Below, in pieces: positions 1 to 7,773 of a stretch of DNA of 64,000 bases. The DNA comes from Leptospira sp. GIMC2001. GTDB taxonomy: Bacteria; Spirochaetota; Leptospiria; Leptospirales; Leptospiraceae. The notes under the pieces were generated by a model. That model saw only the letters and a program-made list of their open reading frames with translations. It did no database searches and was not told where the DNA came from. The DNA lies in the NCBI RefSeq assembly GCF_028462125.1, contig NZ_CP115468.1:3651559-3715558 (forward strand). Direction: 5' to 3'. The translations under genes and the position numbers were made by a program. Position 1 is the first letter of the stretch, and every line of letters begins with the position of its first letter.

Positions 1-150
1 AAAGATAAAAATCTACAATACATGAAGTATGATAAGCTCGAAATGTTGCTTGACAATCCGTTGCTCCTTAAGACACCCATAGTTCGCGATGGCAAAAGGG
101 CAACGATTGGATTCAAACCAGAAGTTTGGAAAACTTGGTTATCAATCTAA
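1..150 (+). CDS. ArsC/Spx-like glutaredoxin-fold protein, C-terminal part
   Basis: These are the last 49 codons of a gene whose start lies left of the window; the frame is open from base 1 to a TAA at 148-150. The tail carries TPIVRDGKRATIGF followed by KPEVWKTW, the usual ending of the ArsC/Spx/YffB family (thioredoxin-fold, arsenate-reductase-related), in which the TPIVR segment closes the fold. The catalytic Cys lies upstream and is not visible, so reductase and Spx-like regulator cannot be told apart. It converges on the DoxX gene, 9 bases away, with no obvious terminator between them. The family call is from motif recognition only. Confidence 0.7.
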   Translation, partial: KDKNLQYMKYDKLEMLLDNPLLLKTPIVRDGKRATIGFKPEVWKTWLSI

Positions 151-159
151 CTATTTGCT

Positions 160-585
160 TCAGCTTGTTCTGTGAATTACGAATTTCTGATCGATAGCAT
201 ATTTGCCTGGGCCTATGATGAAAAGACCTAGAAATACGATTCCATCTTCCATTGCGTGGGAAAATTTATTGAAACCATCTCCCGTGTTCACATGATAAAC
301 AGTTGCAACGAACATTGTGAACGCAAGTGCAAGACAAGCCGGTCTAAAAAGAAATCCCGCAATCAGTAGTATTCCACCGCCGAATTCCGCAAGTCCTGCC
401 ATAAGTCCCCAGAATGCTGGATAGGCAGAGACACCTATAAATCCCATTGCAGAACCGATTTTAGTCCAAGCTTCAACGCCGCCTGTAAGTTTTGGTAGAC
501 CGTGCAAAATGAACATGATCCCCAAGCCAACCCGAACCAAAAACAATCCGGTATCCTGATATCGATTCCAATAAGTTAAAATCAT
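160..585 (-). CDS. DoxX family membrane protein
   Basis: This 141-residue integral membrane protein has four hydrophobic segments. The first contains FLVRVGLGIMFILHGLPKL and is followed by GLAEFGGGILLIAGF, both signatures of the DoxX/YphA family. DoxX-type proteins are small inner-membrane proteins linked in other bacteria to redox or thiol stress and quinone-coupled oxidation; the exact role here is unknown. The length is normal for the family. ATG at 583-585 is the natural start, directly before TM1, with an upstream aggggttttt that could serve as a ribosome site. It is divergent from the Na/Pi cotransporter gene at 717, and the 131-base gap presumably carries both promoters. Confidence 0.85.
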   Translation of the reverse strand: MILTYWNRYQDTGLFLVRVGLGIMFILHGLPKLTGGVEAWTKIGSAMGFIGVSAYPAFWGLMAGLAEFGGGILLIAGFLFRPACLALAFTMFVATVYHVNTGDGFNKFSHAMEDGIVFLGLFIIGPGKYAIDQKFVIHRTS

Positions 586-716
586 CCTAAAAACCCCTTG
601 GTTTAGACTTTACTTTCACAGAATTGTAATAAAAAAGAAATCAGTTTTGCATGACAGAAGATCGACCTTGACTGTTCCATACAAAACTAGGCTTTTTAAA
701 AAATAAGGATATTAGA

Positions 717-2396
717 ATGGAATCCTCGAACTGGATCAATCTGCTTGGTGGACTGGGAATTTTTCTGTATGGAATGAAATTGCTCAGTGAGGCGCTTCAA
801 TATGTTGCTGGTGAGAATCTTCGCAACTTTTTAGCTAAGATGACTAAGAATAGATTCACTGCTATCATAAGCGGAATCTTTGTAACCTGTGCAATTCAAT
901 CATCCTCTGCTACAACCGTTCTAGTTGTTGGCTTTGTCAATGCTGCTCTACTCAATTTAGTTCAAGCGATCGGTGTGATCATGGGTGCCAATATTGGGAC
1001 GACGATTACAGCTTGGATCATATCTTTCGTGGGATTCAAAATGAATGTCTCCCTATTTGCACTACCCGCAATCATTGTTGGAATCTCATTGCATTTTTTC
1101 AAAAGAAACACTCTACAAGGTTGGGGAGATTTCTTAATCGGATTCGGTCTTCTATTTCTTGGTTTGGACTTTATGAAGAATTCGATTCCTGATTCAGCTA
1201 AAAGTCCCGATGCTTTCAATTTTCTCCAACAGTACAGCAATCTCGGGTTTATGACCGTTTTGATTTTTGTTGTTGTTGGTACATTACTTACTATTGTTGT
1301 TCAATCTTCCTCAGCTTCCACAACCATTACAATCACATTAGCATTCAGCGGAATCATTCCACTTGAAGCGGCATATGGTATGATACTCGGAGAAAATATA
1401 GGAACTACAATCACTGCGAATCTTGCTGCCATTCCAGGAAATGCGAATGCAAAAAAAGCGGCTCTTGCACATACCATCTTCAACGTATTTGGTGTAATAT
1501 GGGTATTGATACTATTCAATCCTATTATGGCGGGCATTGATAAATTGATTCCTGGAGATCCAATTGCTGATGTCCAAAGTACTCGCTTTCATATCTCTGC
1601 GTTCCATTCACTCTTTAACATAACGAATACGATATTGCTAGTATGGTTTATTCCACAGATTGCATTAATGGTCAATGGATTGGTCAACAAAATCACCGGC
1701 AAACAGACGGAAGATGGTTTGAGTGAGATCAAATTTCTATCTGCTGGTTCCATTCGAACAACAGACATTGCCATTGCTGAACTTAGCAACTATACAAAGA
1801 AAATCATCCGTGAGACTAGAAACCTATTCGTTGAATTGAAATCCTTGATCCGAGATCCTTATGATTCGAAGAAAGTGGATCAAATTTTTGCCAAAGAAGA
1901 AGAACTGGATCGTCTCCGTGCACAAATCCTTGTCTATCTCAGCGAAACCCAAGAAGCGGGAGTTCACGGAAGCTATGCAAAAACCATTGTCGGAATCATG
2001 GAAAGAATCAAAGCTATCGAAGAAATCGGTGATAACTTTGCAAACGCTGCAAGAAAAATTCGCAAGGCTCATAGAGACAAAATTGAGTTAGATGATAGCC
2101 TAGTGGACGACCTTGTTGACCAAGTAAATCTTGTTCTAGAACATTATGATCTTCTCTGCAACAATCAAGATCGAGATGATAACTTCCTTGCACTGGGTGA
2201 TCCAAAAGTCCGAACTGAATCCCGTAGGCTGAGAGAACAAGCAATCAAGATGATCAATCATATGGAGAATCGTGCAAAGAAAAAGAAATTCCAGAAAAAA
2301 GTCAAATTTCTTCCTATTTTACACTACAAAGACCTATCCAGAAATATTGATAACGTATCTCGCCAACTGAATGTTGCGATCAGTGCAGATAACTGA
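717..2396 (+). CDS. Na/phosphate cotransporter family protein with PhoU-like domain
   Basis: This 559-residue protein belongs to the NptA/YjbB (Na/Pi cotransporter II) family. The N-terminal half (about 1-320) is membrane-embedded and holds the two inverted repeats of the family, each with a QSSS motif: QSSSATT near residue 61, ending in GANIGTTITA, and QSSSAST near residue 195, ending in GENIGTTITA. The C-terminal part (about 345-555) is a hydrophilic helical PhoU-like domain. The expected role is Na-coupled phosphate transport, probably efflux or balancing, in the inner membrane. ATG at 717 follows an AAGGA element about 9 bases upstream. It stands alone as a transcription unit. Direction of transport and substrate are family inferences. 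Confidence 0.88.
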   Translation: MESSNWINLLGGLGIFLYGMKLLSEALQYVAGENLRNFLAKMTKNRFTAIISGIFVTCAIQSSSATTVLVVGFVNAALLNLVQAIGVIMGANIGTTITAWIISFVGFKMNVSLFALPAIIVGISLHFFKRNTLQGWGDFLIGFGLLFLGLDFMKNSIPDSAKSPDAFNFLQQYSNLGFMTVLIFVVVGTLLTIVVQSSSASTTITITLAFSGIIPLEAAYGMILGENIGTTITANLAAIPGNANAKKAALAHTIFNVFGVIWVLILFNPIMAGIDKLIPGDPIADVQSTRFHISAFHSLFNITNTILLVWFIPQIALMVNGLVNKITGKQTEDGLSEIKFLSAGSIRTTDIAIAELSNYTKKIIRETRNLFVELKSLIRDPYDSKKVDQIFAKEEELDRLRAQILVYLSETQEAGVHGSYAKTIVGIMERIKAIEEIGDNFANAARKIRKAHRDKIELDDSLVDDLVDQVNLVLEHYDLLCNNQDRDDNFLALGDPKVRTESRRLREQAIKMINHMENRAKKKKFQKKVKFLPILHYKDLSRNIDNVSRQLNVAISADN

Positions 2397-2445
2397 GGTT
2401 AGAGGGCGGCTGTAGTGAACACTATTAACCCAATGGTAGAGCTCA

Positions 2446-2520
2446 ATGGATAAAAATACTTTCACAAATGCAGAGGTGGAAAGTATTTTTGAAAACTATC
2501 CTCCAAAAATCAGAAATAAA
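2446..2520 (+). pseudogene. Truncated 5' copy of the DUF1801 gene found at 4781
   Basis: Starting at an ATG at 2446, 25 codons match the first 25 codons of the DUF1801 gene at 4781 with six base differences in 75. The shared segment begins at a common tcaatg and ends at aaatta/aaattg. Homology stops exactly where the stop codon of the neighbouring DoxX-like gene begins (2521-2523 on the other strand). The frame then runs on into unrelated sequence for about 18 residues before a stop. I read this as the stump of a second DUF1801 copy cut by arrival of the DoxX/HxlR pair or by recombination. Confidence 0.7.
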
Positions 2521-2883
2521 TTATTTCTTTACATTTCTCTGCCAGTATCTATGCGAGTATATCGTTATAGCTATAACAAGAATTAGAATCACAATCTCTC
2601 GATTGCCACCTATCACCAAGTGAGACACTAAAGCTCCTGTAAACTCTATTGTGAATCCAGCATAAGCCCACTCTTTGAGAGTAGAAAATCGGTTTCCAAA
2701 TACAATTACGATTCCACCGATTATTTTCGCCGATCCAACAATATAAGCCACATACCAGGGGTATCCTAGCGATCCGACTGAATCAATCGTATGTTCTATA
2801 AATATTAGTTCAGCAATTCCAGCTAAAGCAAATAAACCAAATGGTAGTATTGTAAGCCAGTAAATCAAAGTTTGTTTCTTCAT
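2521..2883 (-). CDS. DoxX-like membrane protein
   Basis: This 120-residue protein has four predicted membrane segments. The layout (ELIFIEHTIDSVGSLGYPWY, then a helix with GSAKIIGGIVI) is that of the DoxX_2/DoxX-like family. Such genes are very often partners of HxlR- or TetR-type regulators, as here, where an HxlR gene is divergently transcribed 48-81 bases away. The start is the ATG at 2881-2883, followed by a lysine-rich N terminus. The stop codon abuts the broken DUF1801 copy, so the gene pair may have been acquired. The biochemical function is unknown; membrane location is clear. Confidence 0.82.
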   Translation of the reverse strand: MKKQTLIYWLTILPFGLFALAGIAELIFIEHTIDSVGSLGYPWYVAYIVGSAKIIGGIVIVFGNRFSTLKEWAYAGFTIEFTGALVSHLVIGGNREIVILILVIAITIYSHRYWQRNVKK

Positions 2884-2896
2884 ATATCTCCATTCA

Positions 2897-2911
2897 CTAT
2901 ATTAAATATAG
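2897..2911. promoter_or_regulatory. Palindromic operator candidate between DoxX-like and HxlR genes
   Basis: A perfect inverted repeat (ctatatt, one-base spacer, aatatag) lies between the divergent starts at 2883 and 2965. HxlR proteins usually bind such sites in the shared promoter of themselves and the divergent target. Assignment to this regulator is inference from position. Confidence 0.5.
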
Positions 2912-2964
2912 CGCTTTATTGACTTTAAGGATTGCCTTTTAAATGTCAAAAAATAAAATTTGTT

Positions 2965-3324
2965 ATGAAGAAAACAAATAAAGTTCATTCTAATCCTTGT
3001 CAGCCTGTGAATAAAAGTGATCTCAAATTTGGAAATGCTTTGCTTTTATTCCAAGAAAAATGGTATCTATTTATCCTTGAAGCGCTCTTAAAAACTCCCA
3101 TGGGGTTTAATGAACTTTCGAGACGTGCTAAACAGGTTAATCCAAGGACTCTTTCATCTAGAATGCAGACCCTCGAAAAATTGAATCTGGTTCGAAAGGA
3201 AACAATCGCGACAAATCCACCCAAAAATATCTATAAATTAACGCTATCTGGCAGAGATCTGAGCTCAGTATTTAAAGCCATCCGTAAATGGAGTGATAAA
3301 AATGGCTGGATGAAAATTTCTTAA
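2965..3324 (+). CDS. HxlR-type winged-helix transcriptional regulator
   Basis: The protein is about 119 residues from the ATG at 2965; an in-frame TTG at 2932 would add 11 residues but has its AAGG too close. The core has the HxlR pattern: KWYLFILEALLKTPMGFNEL (helix 1 and wing entry), then PRTLSSRMQTLEKLNLV (recognition helix) and a C-terminal KWSDKNGW. HxlR regulators sense redox or electrophile stress or small molecules; two Cys occur near the N terminus (one upstream of the chosen start). It is divergent from the DoxX-like gene with a palindromic operator between, so it likely represses that gene and itself. Confidence 0.87.
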   Translation: MKKTNKVHSNPCQPVNKSDLKFGNALLLFQEKWYLFILEALLKTPMGFNELSRRAKQVNPRTLSSRMQTLEKLNLVRKETIATNPPKNIYKLTLSGRDLSSVFKAIRKWSDKNGWMKIS

Positions 3325-3640
3325 TTATCAATAAGATCGTTCTTCTCTAAATTGATCAATATATGGAGTTTTTTCTAACTGATATTTATAAAGTAATCAT
3401 AAAGGAAAAGTCGCAAACAAAGTAATAACTTTTTTAGAGTTATGATTTACTAATTTTCCTTTAATCTATAATCTAGACTATTTTATAATACCTATAAAAA
3501 ATACATTGACAAGCCAATAATTTAGATCCGTTATAAGCAGACTAATTAACTGGATTGAATTATTTGAATAGATTAATGTTCGCTATTCTACCCTTAGATT
3601 AATCCGTAATTTAAGAATATTAAATTTTTAGGAAATTACA
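3325..3640. other. AT-rich gap with a long imperfect stem-loop
   Basis: No gene is supported in these 316 bases. At 3401-3462 the arms aaaggaaaa and ttttccttt (nine bases each) enclose a second weaker inverted repeat, giving an extended imperfect hairpin without a clear T-run. It could be a transcription end for the HxlR gene or a remnant of an inserted element. The rest shows only AT-rich sequence. Confidence 0.35.
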
Positions 3641-3928
3641 ATGAGAAGGCTACTTATGACTGTATTGATGGTAATGTTCCCTCTAGGACTTTTACTTGCT
3701 GATACATTTGAAGTATCCAATAAATTGATCGCTTGGAACAAACTCTCCTGGGATGATTTCTTAGCCGAACTCAAGAAGAAAAAAATCGCATTGAGATGCG
3801 AACAAAAGTCCAAGTGGATGGATTTTTTTGAAAAGGAAAAAGCTAAGGCAAATTCTATTGAGGAAGTGATAACGAAGACGGATTCTGAGATTGATCAGAT
3901 GGTTTACATTGGAGACGAGTTTACCTAA
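3641..3928 (+). CDS. Small exported protein of unknown function
   Basis: This 95-residue protein is not recognised as a known family. The N terminus is a good signal peptide: two arginines, then a hydrophobic stretch LLMTVLMVMFPLGLLLA ending in LLAD, so cleavage near residue 20-21 and export to the periplasm are likely. The mature part is charged and helical (ELKKKKIALRCEQKSKW), with one Cys. The start has an upstream ttaggaaa ribosome site seven to twelve bases away. It sits alone between the HxlR gene and the toxin-like cassette, with about 100 bases to the next start. Confidence 0.55.
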   Translation: MRRLLMTVLMVMFPLGLLLADTFEVSNKLIAWNKLSWDDFLAELKKKKIALRCEQKSKWMDFFEKEKAKANSIEEVITKTDSEIDQMVYIGDEFT

Positions 3929-4032
3929 ATAATCAAATTTTTTATTGTGAGACAAGCTTTTGCTAAACTCAATAACTCGTTGAAAGCATGATTTTTAATT
4001 GATTTAATTTTATTTATAAATAGAGTATACAT

Positions 4033-4197
4033 ATGGAAGGGAAAAAAGCAAGGATTCTAACCATTCAAGAAGAGGTAAAAAAACTTAAAGAATTTTCGAA
4101 GAAAGTAACTTCCTCAAAATCTGCCAGCGAAAATTATTTAAAAAAAACAGGGATCTATACAAATTCTGGAAATCTTAAAACTATCTATAAAAAATGA
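4033..4197 (+). CDS. 54-residue putative antitoxin of ART cassette
   Basis: This short ORF runs from an ATG at 4033 to a TGA at 4195-4197. The TGA overlaps the ATG of the ADP-ribosyltransferase-like gene as ATGA, the usual sign of translational coupling. The product is very basic. Its N-terminal half (ILTIQEEVKKLKEFSKKV) is an amphipathic helix. The C-terminal half (SKSASENYLKKTGIYTNSGNL) has a pattern, S..A..YL...GI....G.L...Y, that I associate with small proteins encoded beside toxin genes. Size, order, coupling and partner suggest an antitoxin, but no DNA-binding fold is evident. The role is inference. Confidence 0.6.
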   Translation: MEGKKARILTIQEEVKKLKEFSKKVTSSKSASENYLKKTGIYTNSGNLKTIYKK

Positions 4198-4784
4198 TCG
4201 ATTCCTACATTCCAGGTCTTGTCCTTGGATTCCATGGAACTGACAAAAAAGTTGCTGAAGATGTTGTCCTGGGAAAGAGCGACTTAAAGAAAAGCGAAAA
4301 TAAGTATGATTGGCTTGGACACGGAATATATTTTTGGGAAGGGAATTACTCCAGAGCATTAGAATACGCGAAACATCTCAATAAAAGTAAAAGTAAAATT
4401 TCAAATCCTTCAGTGATTGGAGCTGTTATTGATCTAAGAAATTGTTTAAATCTTCTCAATTCTGAAAATATTCAATTCTTGAAATTGAGCCACAAATTGC
4501 TTCTTGAAACAATTCAAAATTCTGGATTTCCAATGCCGATTAACAAACCAATTGATAGCGAGAATGACCTATTATTGAGAAATTTAGATTGCGCTGTCAT
4601 TGAAAATTTACATTCAATGAGGGAACAAGAAAAATTAATCTCATTTGATTCTGTTAGAGGATACTTTCGAGAAGGTAAGGAGATTTATCCTAATGCTGGC
4701 TTCCATGAAAAGAATCACATACAAATCTGCATTCGAAATCCTAAATGTATAATAGGCTATTTTTTACCAAAACAATCTCAATGA
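4194..4784 (+). CDS. PARP-like ADP-ribosyltransferase, putative toxin
   Basis: This 196-residue cytosolic protein carries the front half of the PARP/diphtheria-toxin-type ADP-ribosyltransferase signature: GFHGTD at residues 12-17 (NAD-binding His14) and LGHGIYFWE at 41-49 (Tyr46), followed by SRALEYAK, as in PARP where HGT and G.GIYF precede a helix with Ala and Tyr. The last strand, NHIQICIRNPKCIIGYF (174-190), fits the position of the catalytic-Glu strand. Gln177 or a neighbour stands where Glu is normal, with Glu172 nearby. The gene is coupled by ATGA to the small upstream gene and by a second ATGA (4781-4784) to the DUF1801 gene. A compact stand-alone ART with a tiny partner suggests a toxin that modifies a cell target with ADP-ribose. 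The fold call is by motif only. Confidence 0.65.
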   Translation: MIDSYIPGLVLGFHGTDKKVAEDVVLGKSDLKKSENKYDWLGHGIYFWEGNYSRALEYAKHLNKSKSKISNPSVIGAVIDLRNCLNLLNSENIQFLKLSHKLLLETIQNSGFPMPINKPIDSENDLLLRNLDCAVIENLHSMREQEKLISFDSVRGYFREGKEIYPNAGFHEKNHIQICIRNPKCIIGYFLPKQSQ

Positions 4785-5215
4785 ACAACAATATCTTCAC
4801 AAATGCAGAGGTGGAAAGTATTTTTGAAAATTATCCTCCAAAAATCAGAAATAAATTGCTGAATCTTAGGAAAATTATTTTTGAGACGGCAAAACAATCC
4901 GAATGTGCAGAAGAACTGGAAGAAACACTAAGATGGGGTGAACCGAGTTATATAACAAAAAAAGGAAGCACATTTAGAATGGATTGGAAACCTACAAGTC
5001 CGAATCAATATGCAATGTATTTCCAATGCAATTCTCTACTAGTACCAACTTTCAAAAAAATCTATCCGCATGATTTTCATTATGAAGGAAACAGAGCGAT
5101 TGTTTTTGGTATGAACGATAAGATTCCGATAGTCCAATTGAAAAATTGCATCAAAATGGCGCTGACTTACCATTCAATCAAAAAGTCCCTTGGCAATATT
5201 GTGGATAACACTTAA
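4781..5215 (+). CDS. DUF1801 (YdhG-like) protein
   Basis: The protein has 144 residues from the ATG at 4781. An in-frame ATG at 4745 lies inside the upstream gene, and the partial paralogue at 2446 starts at the equivalent of 4781, which favours this start. ELEETLRWGEPSYITKKGS and MYFQCNSLLVPTFKKIYP fit the DUF1801/YdhG-like superfamily, small cytosolic proteins of unsettled function, some proposed as iron or metal handlers. ATG overlaps the stop of the ART gene (ATGA), so it is the third gene of the cassette. It may be a passenger or an accessory. The existence of a broken second copy in the window suggests the gene has moved or been duplicated recently. Confidence 0.78.
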   Translation: MNNNIFTNAEVESIFENYPPKIRNKLLNLRKIIFETAKQSECAEELEETLRWGEPSYITKKGSTFRMDWKPTSPNQYAMYFQCNSLLVPTFKKIYPHDFHYEGNRAIVFGMNDKIPIVQLKNCIKMALTYHSIKKSLGNIVDNT

Positions 5216-5227
5216 ACTATTCTAAAA

Positions 5228-7201
5228 TCAAAGTATATCAATCACAATTAGAGTCATATCATCATCAGGGGTTTCTTTCTGTGCCCATTGACCTGCAGCA
5301 TTGATGATTCGATCTACCGCTTCTGCTGCTGCATTTTGATCGCTATCCTTGATGATCTCAATCAATCTATCTTCACCAAACATTTCTTTTGTGAAAGGAT
5401 GAATTCCATCGACTAAACCATCTGTATATAGAACGAGACGGTCTCCCGATTCAAACTTATGCTCTACCTCATCCAATTCCAATACGTCTTTGAATCCAAT
5501 CAATGAACCTTTGGGACGAAGTTCTATTAGCTCATCATTCTTTCTTTTGCGAAGCAACATAGAGGGATGACCAGCATTTGCGACTACCAGTTTTCGTTCA
5601 TCTAAATCAAGTAGTGCAAGAGTCGCTGTCAACAATTGATTGTTATAGCTATGAATCAGTATCGTGTTTAGATTCTGAAGAATCTCTGAGGGAGATTTGC
5701 CGCTATTTTTCTCAACGGAGAACGCAACTTTTAACATGGCTGCTTCAAATGCTGCTGGAATTCCGTGCCCAGTAACATCAGCAATTAAAACCATCAGCTG
5801 GTGGTCATTGATCTGGTGAAAATCATAAAAATCTCCGCCAACATAGGACATTGGTTTGTATTTAACGGAAATTTGGAGATTTGTCATTGAAGGAAAAGTC
5901 GCAGGCAATGTTGACTCTTGGAGTTTTCGTGCGATTTCCAATTCGCTCTGGTATGTTTGGAGTTGCTTGCGATTGGTCTGCTTCTCTCTTTCCATCAATT
6001 GGATTCGATCGGCCAAAGCAAATCCCATCAAAATAACTTCAAGTCCCATTGACATCTGGTATGTATTCTCTGTAAAAAAATTGACTGGAAGTGCGCCCAT
6101 GTATTTGAATAAGGCAAGCATTCCACCTATCATCACAAGAATAAAAGCGCAGAAAAAATAGTATGCAGGACGGTAACCTTTTGCCGTAACAACATAACAT
6201 GCAATAATTGAAAGTATGATTGTTGTCATCGCAAATATATCCATTCCTTGATTGACCCAAGAATATGGCAGAACAAAATCCAGCGCGATTGCTATAAAAC
6301 AAAGGAAAAACATATAACCCAATATTCGATCCATCAATGGAAAATATTTTTTCATATTGAGGACATATCGTATCAAGGGAAATACGGTTAGCAAAGATAG
6401 AATATAAATCGTATTGTGGAGATTCATCTGCACATAGGTCGACTCAGGGAATAGATATAAACCTAGATATCCATTCATCGCAAGTTGGAAAAGAAAACTT
6501 GCAAAACTAAGATAGATAACATAATAAAGATAACCTCTATCCCGCAAGCTCACATAGAGAAATAAATTATAGAATAGCATTACGATGATTGCTCCAAAAA
6601 ACAATCCTTGAAGCATTTGCTCACTGGTCACCGACTCATAGAATCCACGTTTAGTCCAGAGATTCACAGGAACTGACATTGATGATCTTGTCTCAACTCT
6701 GAGTATAAAACTTCGAATGGAACTTGGAGGAATGGTTAGCGTGAAAGCTGATCCGCGATAAGGAATTTCTTTATCAATGGATCGAATGATTCTTCCTGAT
6801 TTCTTCTCAACCAAACCTTCATCCGTGTTGTAATATAAATTTATCTGATCCAAAAGTGGATACCGAATTTTGACTATATACTCTTGAGTCTCTTCTGATG
6901 AATTGTGGATTCTCCAACGAAACCAATAAGCTGATGATGTTGATCCGTAGTTTGGAATTCTACCATCAGAAATTATGAATCCGTTGAGTGGTAATTCTTG
7001 CAGTAGATCTTGAGGTTTGTACTTTTGCTTACGATCTTCTATGATGGTAAAGTACGGAGATAGTTCCATCCCATCTTCAATATCTGTTGATTCAATGATA
7101 CGAGGATTCTGACCGTCCGCAAAAATCGAAGTAGAACATATTCCATTTAGTATATAACACAGAAGAATAATCTTATTAAGATGATTTTTTGCAATTATCA
7201 C
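5228..7201 (-). CDS. 7TMR-DISM receptor with SpoIIE-type PP2C phosphatase
   Basis: This 657-residue membrane signalling protein has a signal peptide (about 1-28), a periplasmic 7TMR-DISMED2-like sugar-binding-fold domain (about 40-175, with SAYWFRWRIHNSS), seven transmembrane helices (about 185-395), a coiled coil (400-435, QLMEREKQTNRKQLQTYQSE), then a SpoIIE/RsbU phosphatase domain (about 445-655). Phosphatase hallmarks are GGDFYDF, ADVTGHGIPAAFEAAM and YTDGLVDG, with Asp residues for metal binding. It probably senses an external ligand and dephosphorylates an anti-anti-sigma factor. An RsbW-like ATPase is encoded at 37936, but a link is only inference. It converges on the DUF1801 gene. Leptospira carry many such proteins. 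Confidence 0.9.
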   Translation of the reverse strand: MIIAKNHLNKIILLCYILNGICSTSIFADGQNPRIIESTDIEDGMELSPYFTIIEDRKQKYKPQDLLQELPLNGFIISDGRIPNYGSTSSAYWFRWRIHNSSEETQEYIVKIRYPLLDQINLYYNTDEGLVEKKSGRIIRSIDKEIPYRGSAFTLTIPPSSIRSFILRVETRSSMSVPVNLWTKRGFYESVTSEQMLQGLFFGAIIVMLFYNLFLYVSLRDRGYLYYVIYLSFASFLFQLAMNGYLGLYLFPESTYVQMNLHNTIYILSLLTVFPLIRYVLNMKKYFPLMDRILGYMFFLCFIAIALDFVLPYSWVNQGMDIFAMTTIILSIIACYVVTAKGYRPAYYFFCAFILVMIGGMLALFKYMGALPVNFFTENTYQMSMGLEVILMGFALADRIQLMEREKQTNRKQLQTYQSELEIARKLQESTLPATFPSMTNLQISVKYKPMSYVGGDFYDFHQINDHQLMVLIADVTGHGIPAAFEAAMLKVAFSVEKNSGKSPSEILQNLNTILIHSYNNQLLTATLALLDLDERKLVVANAGHPSMLLRKRKNDELIELRPKGSLIGFKDVLELDEVEHKFESGDRLVLYTDGLVDGIHPFTKEMFGEDRLIEIIKDSDQNAAAEAVDRIINAAGQWAQKETPDDDMTLIVIDIL

Positions 7202-7272
7202 AAATGGCTCCGGATTCAGAATCGGATCATTAGACGATATTTAATAGGAGTTTAGGGAAAAATAATGTAAGC

Positions 7273-7294
7273 TCTGAGAGCGAATGCTCTCAGA
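7273..7294 (-). terminator. Hairpin downstream of the 109-aa gene
   Basis: The nine-base arms tctgagagc and gctctcaga with a four-base loop form a perfect stem 45 bases after the stop of the gene at 7339-7668 (minus strand). Downstream on the minus strand the T content is only moderate, so termination strength is uncertain. Confidence 0.5.
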
Positions 7295-7338
7295 AAATTT
7301 AGAAGTTTTTTTGAATTATTTTAGAAGTAAAAAATCAA

Positions 7339-7668
7339 TTAAGCTACTAATGTAATTCCAGCGAGCTCACGCAATTCTTCGTATGCTCTCTCTTTCTCAA
7401 CTACTTTAGTTTTATTGACAGACTTACGGATGATTACGTCCCATTGTTTCTCAGGATGATCATCTTTCATATCTTCTAATAATTCCAGAATATCAACGTC
7501 TTCCGCAGTATTGAAAATCTCAACCGTGTCATAGCGAAAAAGTGCGAACAAAGCATCAATGTAGCCGCCTACACTCAGTACTTCTCTCTCACCTTTCTCC
7601 AGAGCTTTGGATTTTTTCTCCATTCTACGGAGCTCTCGTTCTCTACGTTCTAGTTCTGTTCGTTTCAT
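7339..7668 (-). CDS. Conserved-looking small cytosolic protein, unknown function
   Basis: This 109-residue protein has no recognised domain. The first 30 residues are highly charged and helical (RTELERRERELRRMEKKSK), probably a coiled coil. The rest is a compact acidic/basic domain with YIDALFALFRYDTVEIF and ILELLEDMKDDHPEKQW. There is no signal peptide or membrane segment. ATG at 7666-7668 has a strong ribosome site (ggggga about 10 bases upstream on the minus strand). It is divergent from the Cys/His-rich gene at 7774. It is probably a genus-specific protein; I cannot assign a function. Confidence 0.7.
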   Translation of the reverse strand: MKRTELERRERELRRMEKKSKALEKGEREVLSVGGYIDALFALFRYDTVEIFNTAEDVDILELLEDMKDDHPEKQWDVIIRKSVNKTKVVEKERAYEELRELAGITLVA

Positions 7669-7718
7669 GGATTTGTCCCCCCGAATTGGGTTCTCTTACC
7701 ATTTTTTAAAAAAAGCCA

Positions 7719-7735
7719 ATTTTGCAAAGCAAAAT
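7719..7735. promoter_or_regulatory. Palindrome matching the Leptospira SOS box form TTTG-N5-CAAA
   Basis: The arms attttgc and gcaaaat with a three-base spacer lie between divergent starts at 7668 and 7774. Inside it, 7721-7733 reads tttg-caaag-caaa, the form published for the Leptospira LexA box. About two 8-base matches are expected by chance in a window this AT-rich, so only the longer palindrome adds weight. Confidence 0.3.
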
Positions 7736-7773
7736 ATGATTGATAGCCCACCTTCAAAACCCGGAATGGAATT

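Noticed and set aside
2425..2450. tRNA-like string ggtagagctc before the DUF1801 stump
   Set aside because: No acceptor, anticodon or T-loop partner around it; chance match to a D-arm.
3507..3535. TTGACA followed by TTATAA before 3641
   Set aside because: Spacer of 19-20 bases is too long for a confident promoter call.
4745..4780. Upstream ATG of the DUF1801 frame
   Set aside because: Lies inside the ART gene; ATGA overlap at 4781 and the paralogue start at 2446 favour the shorter form.
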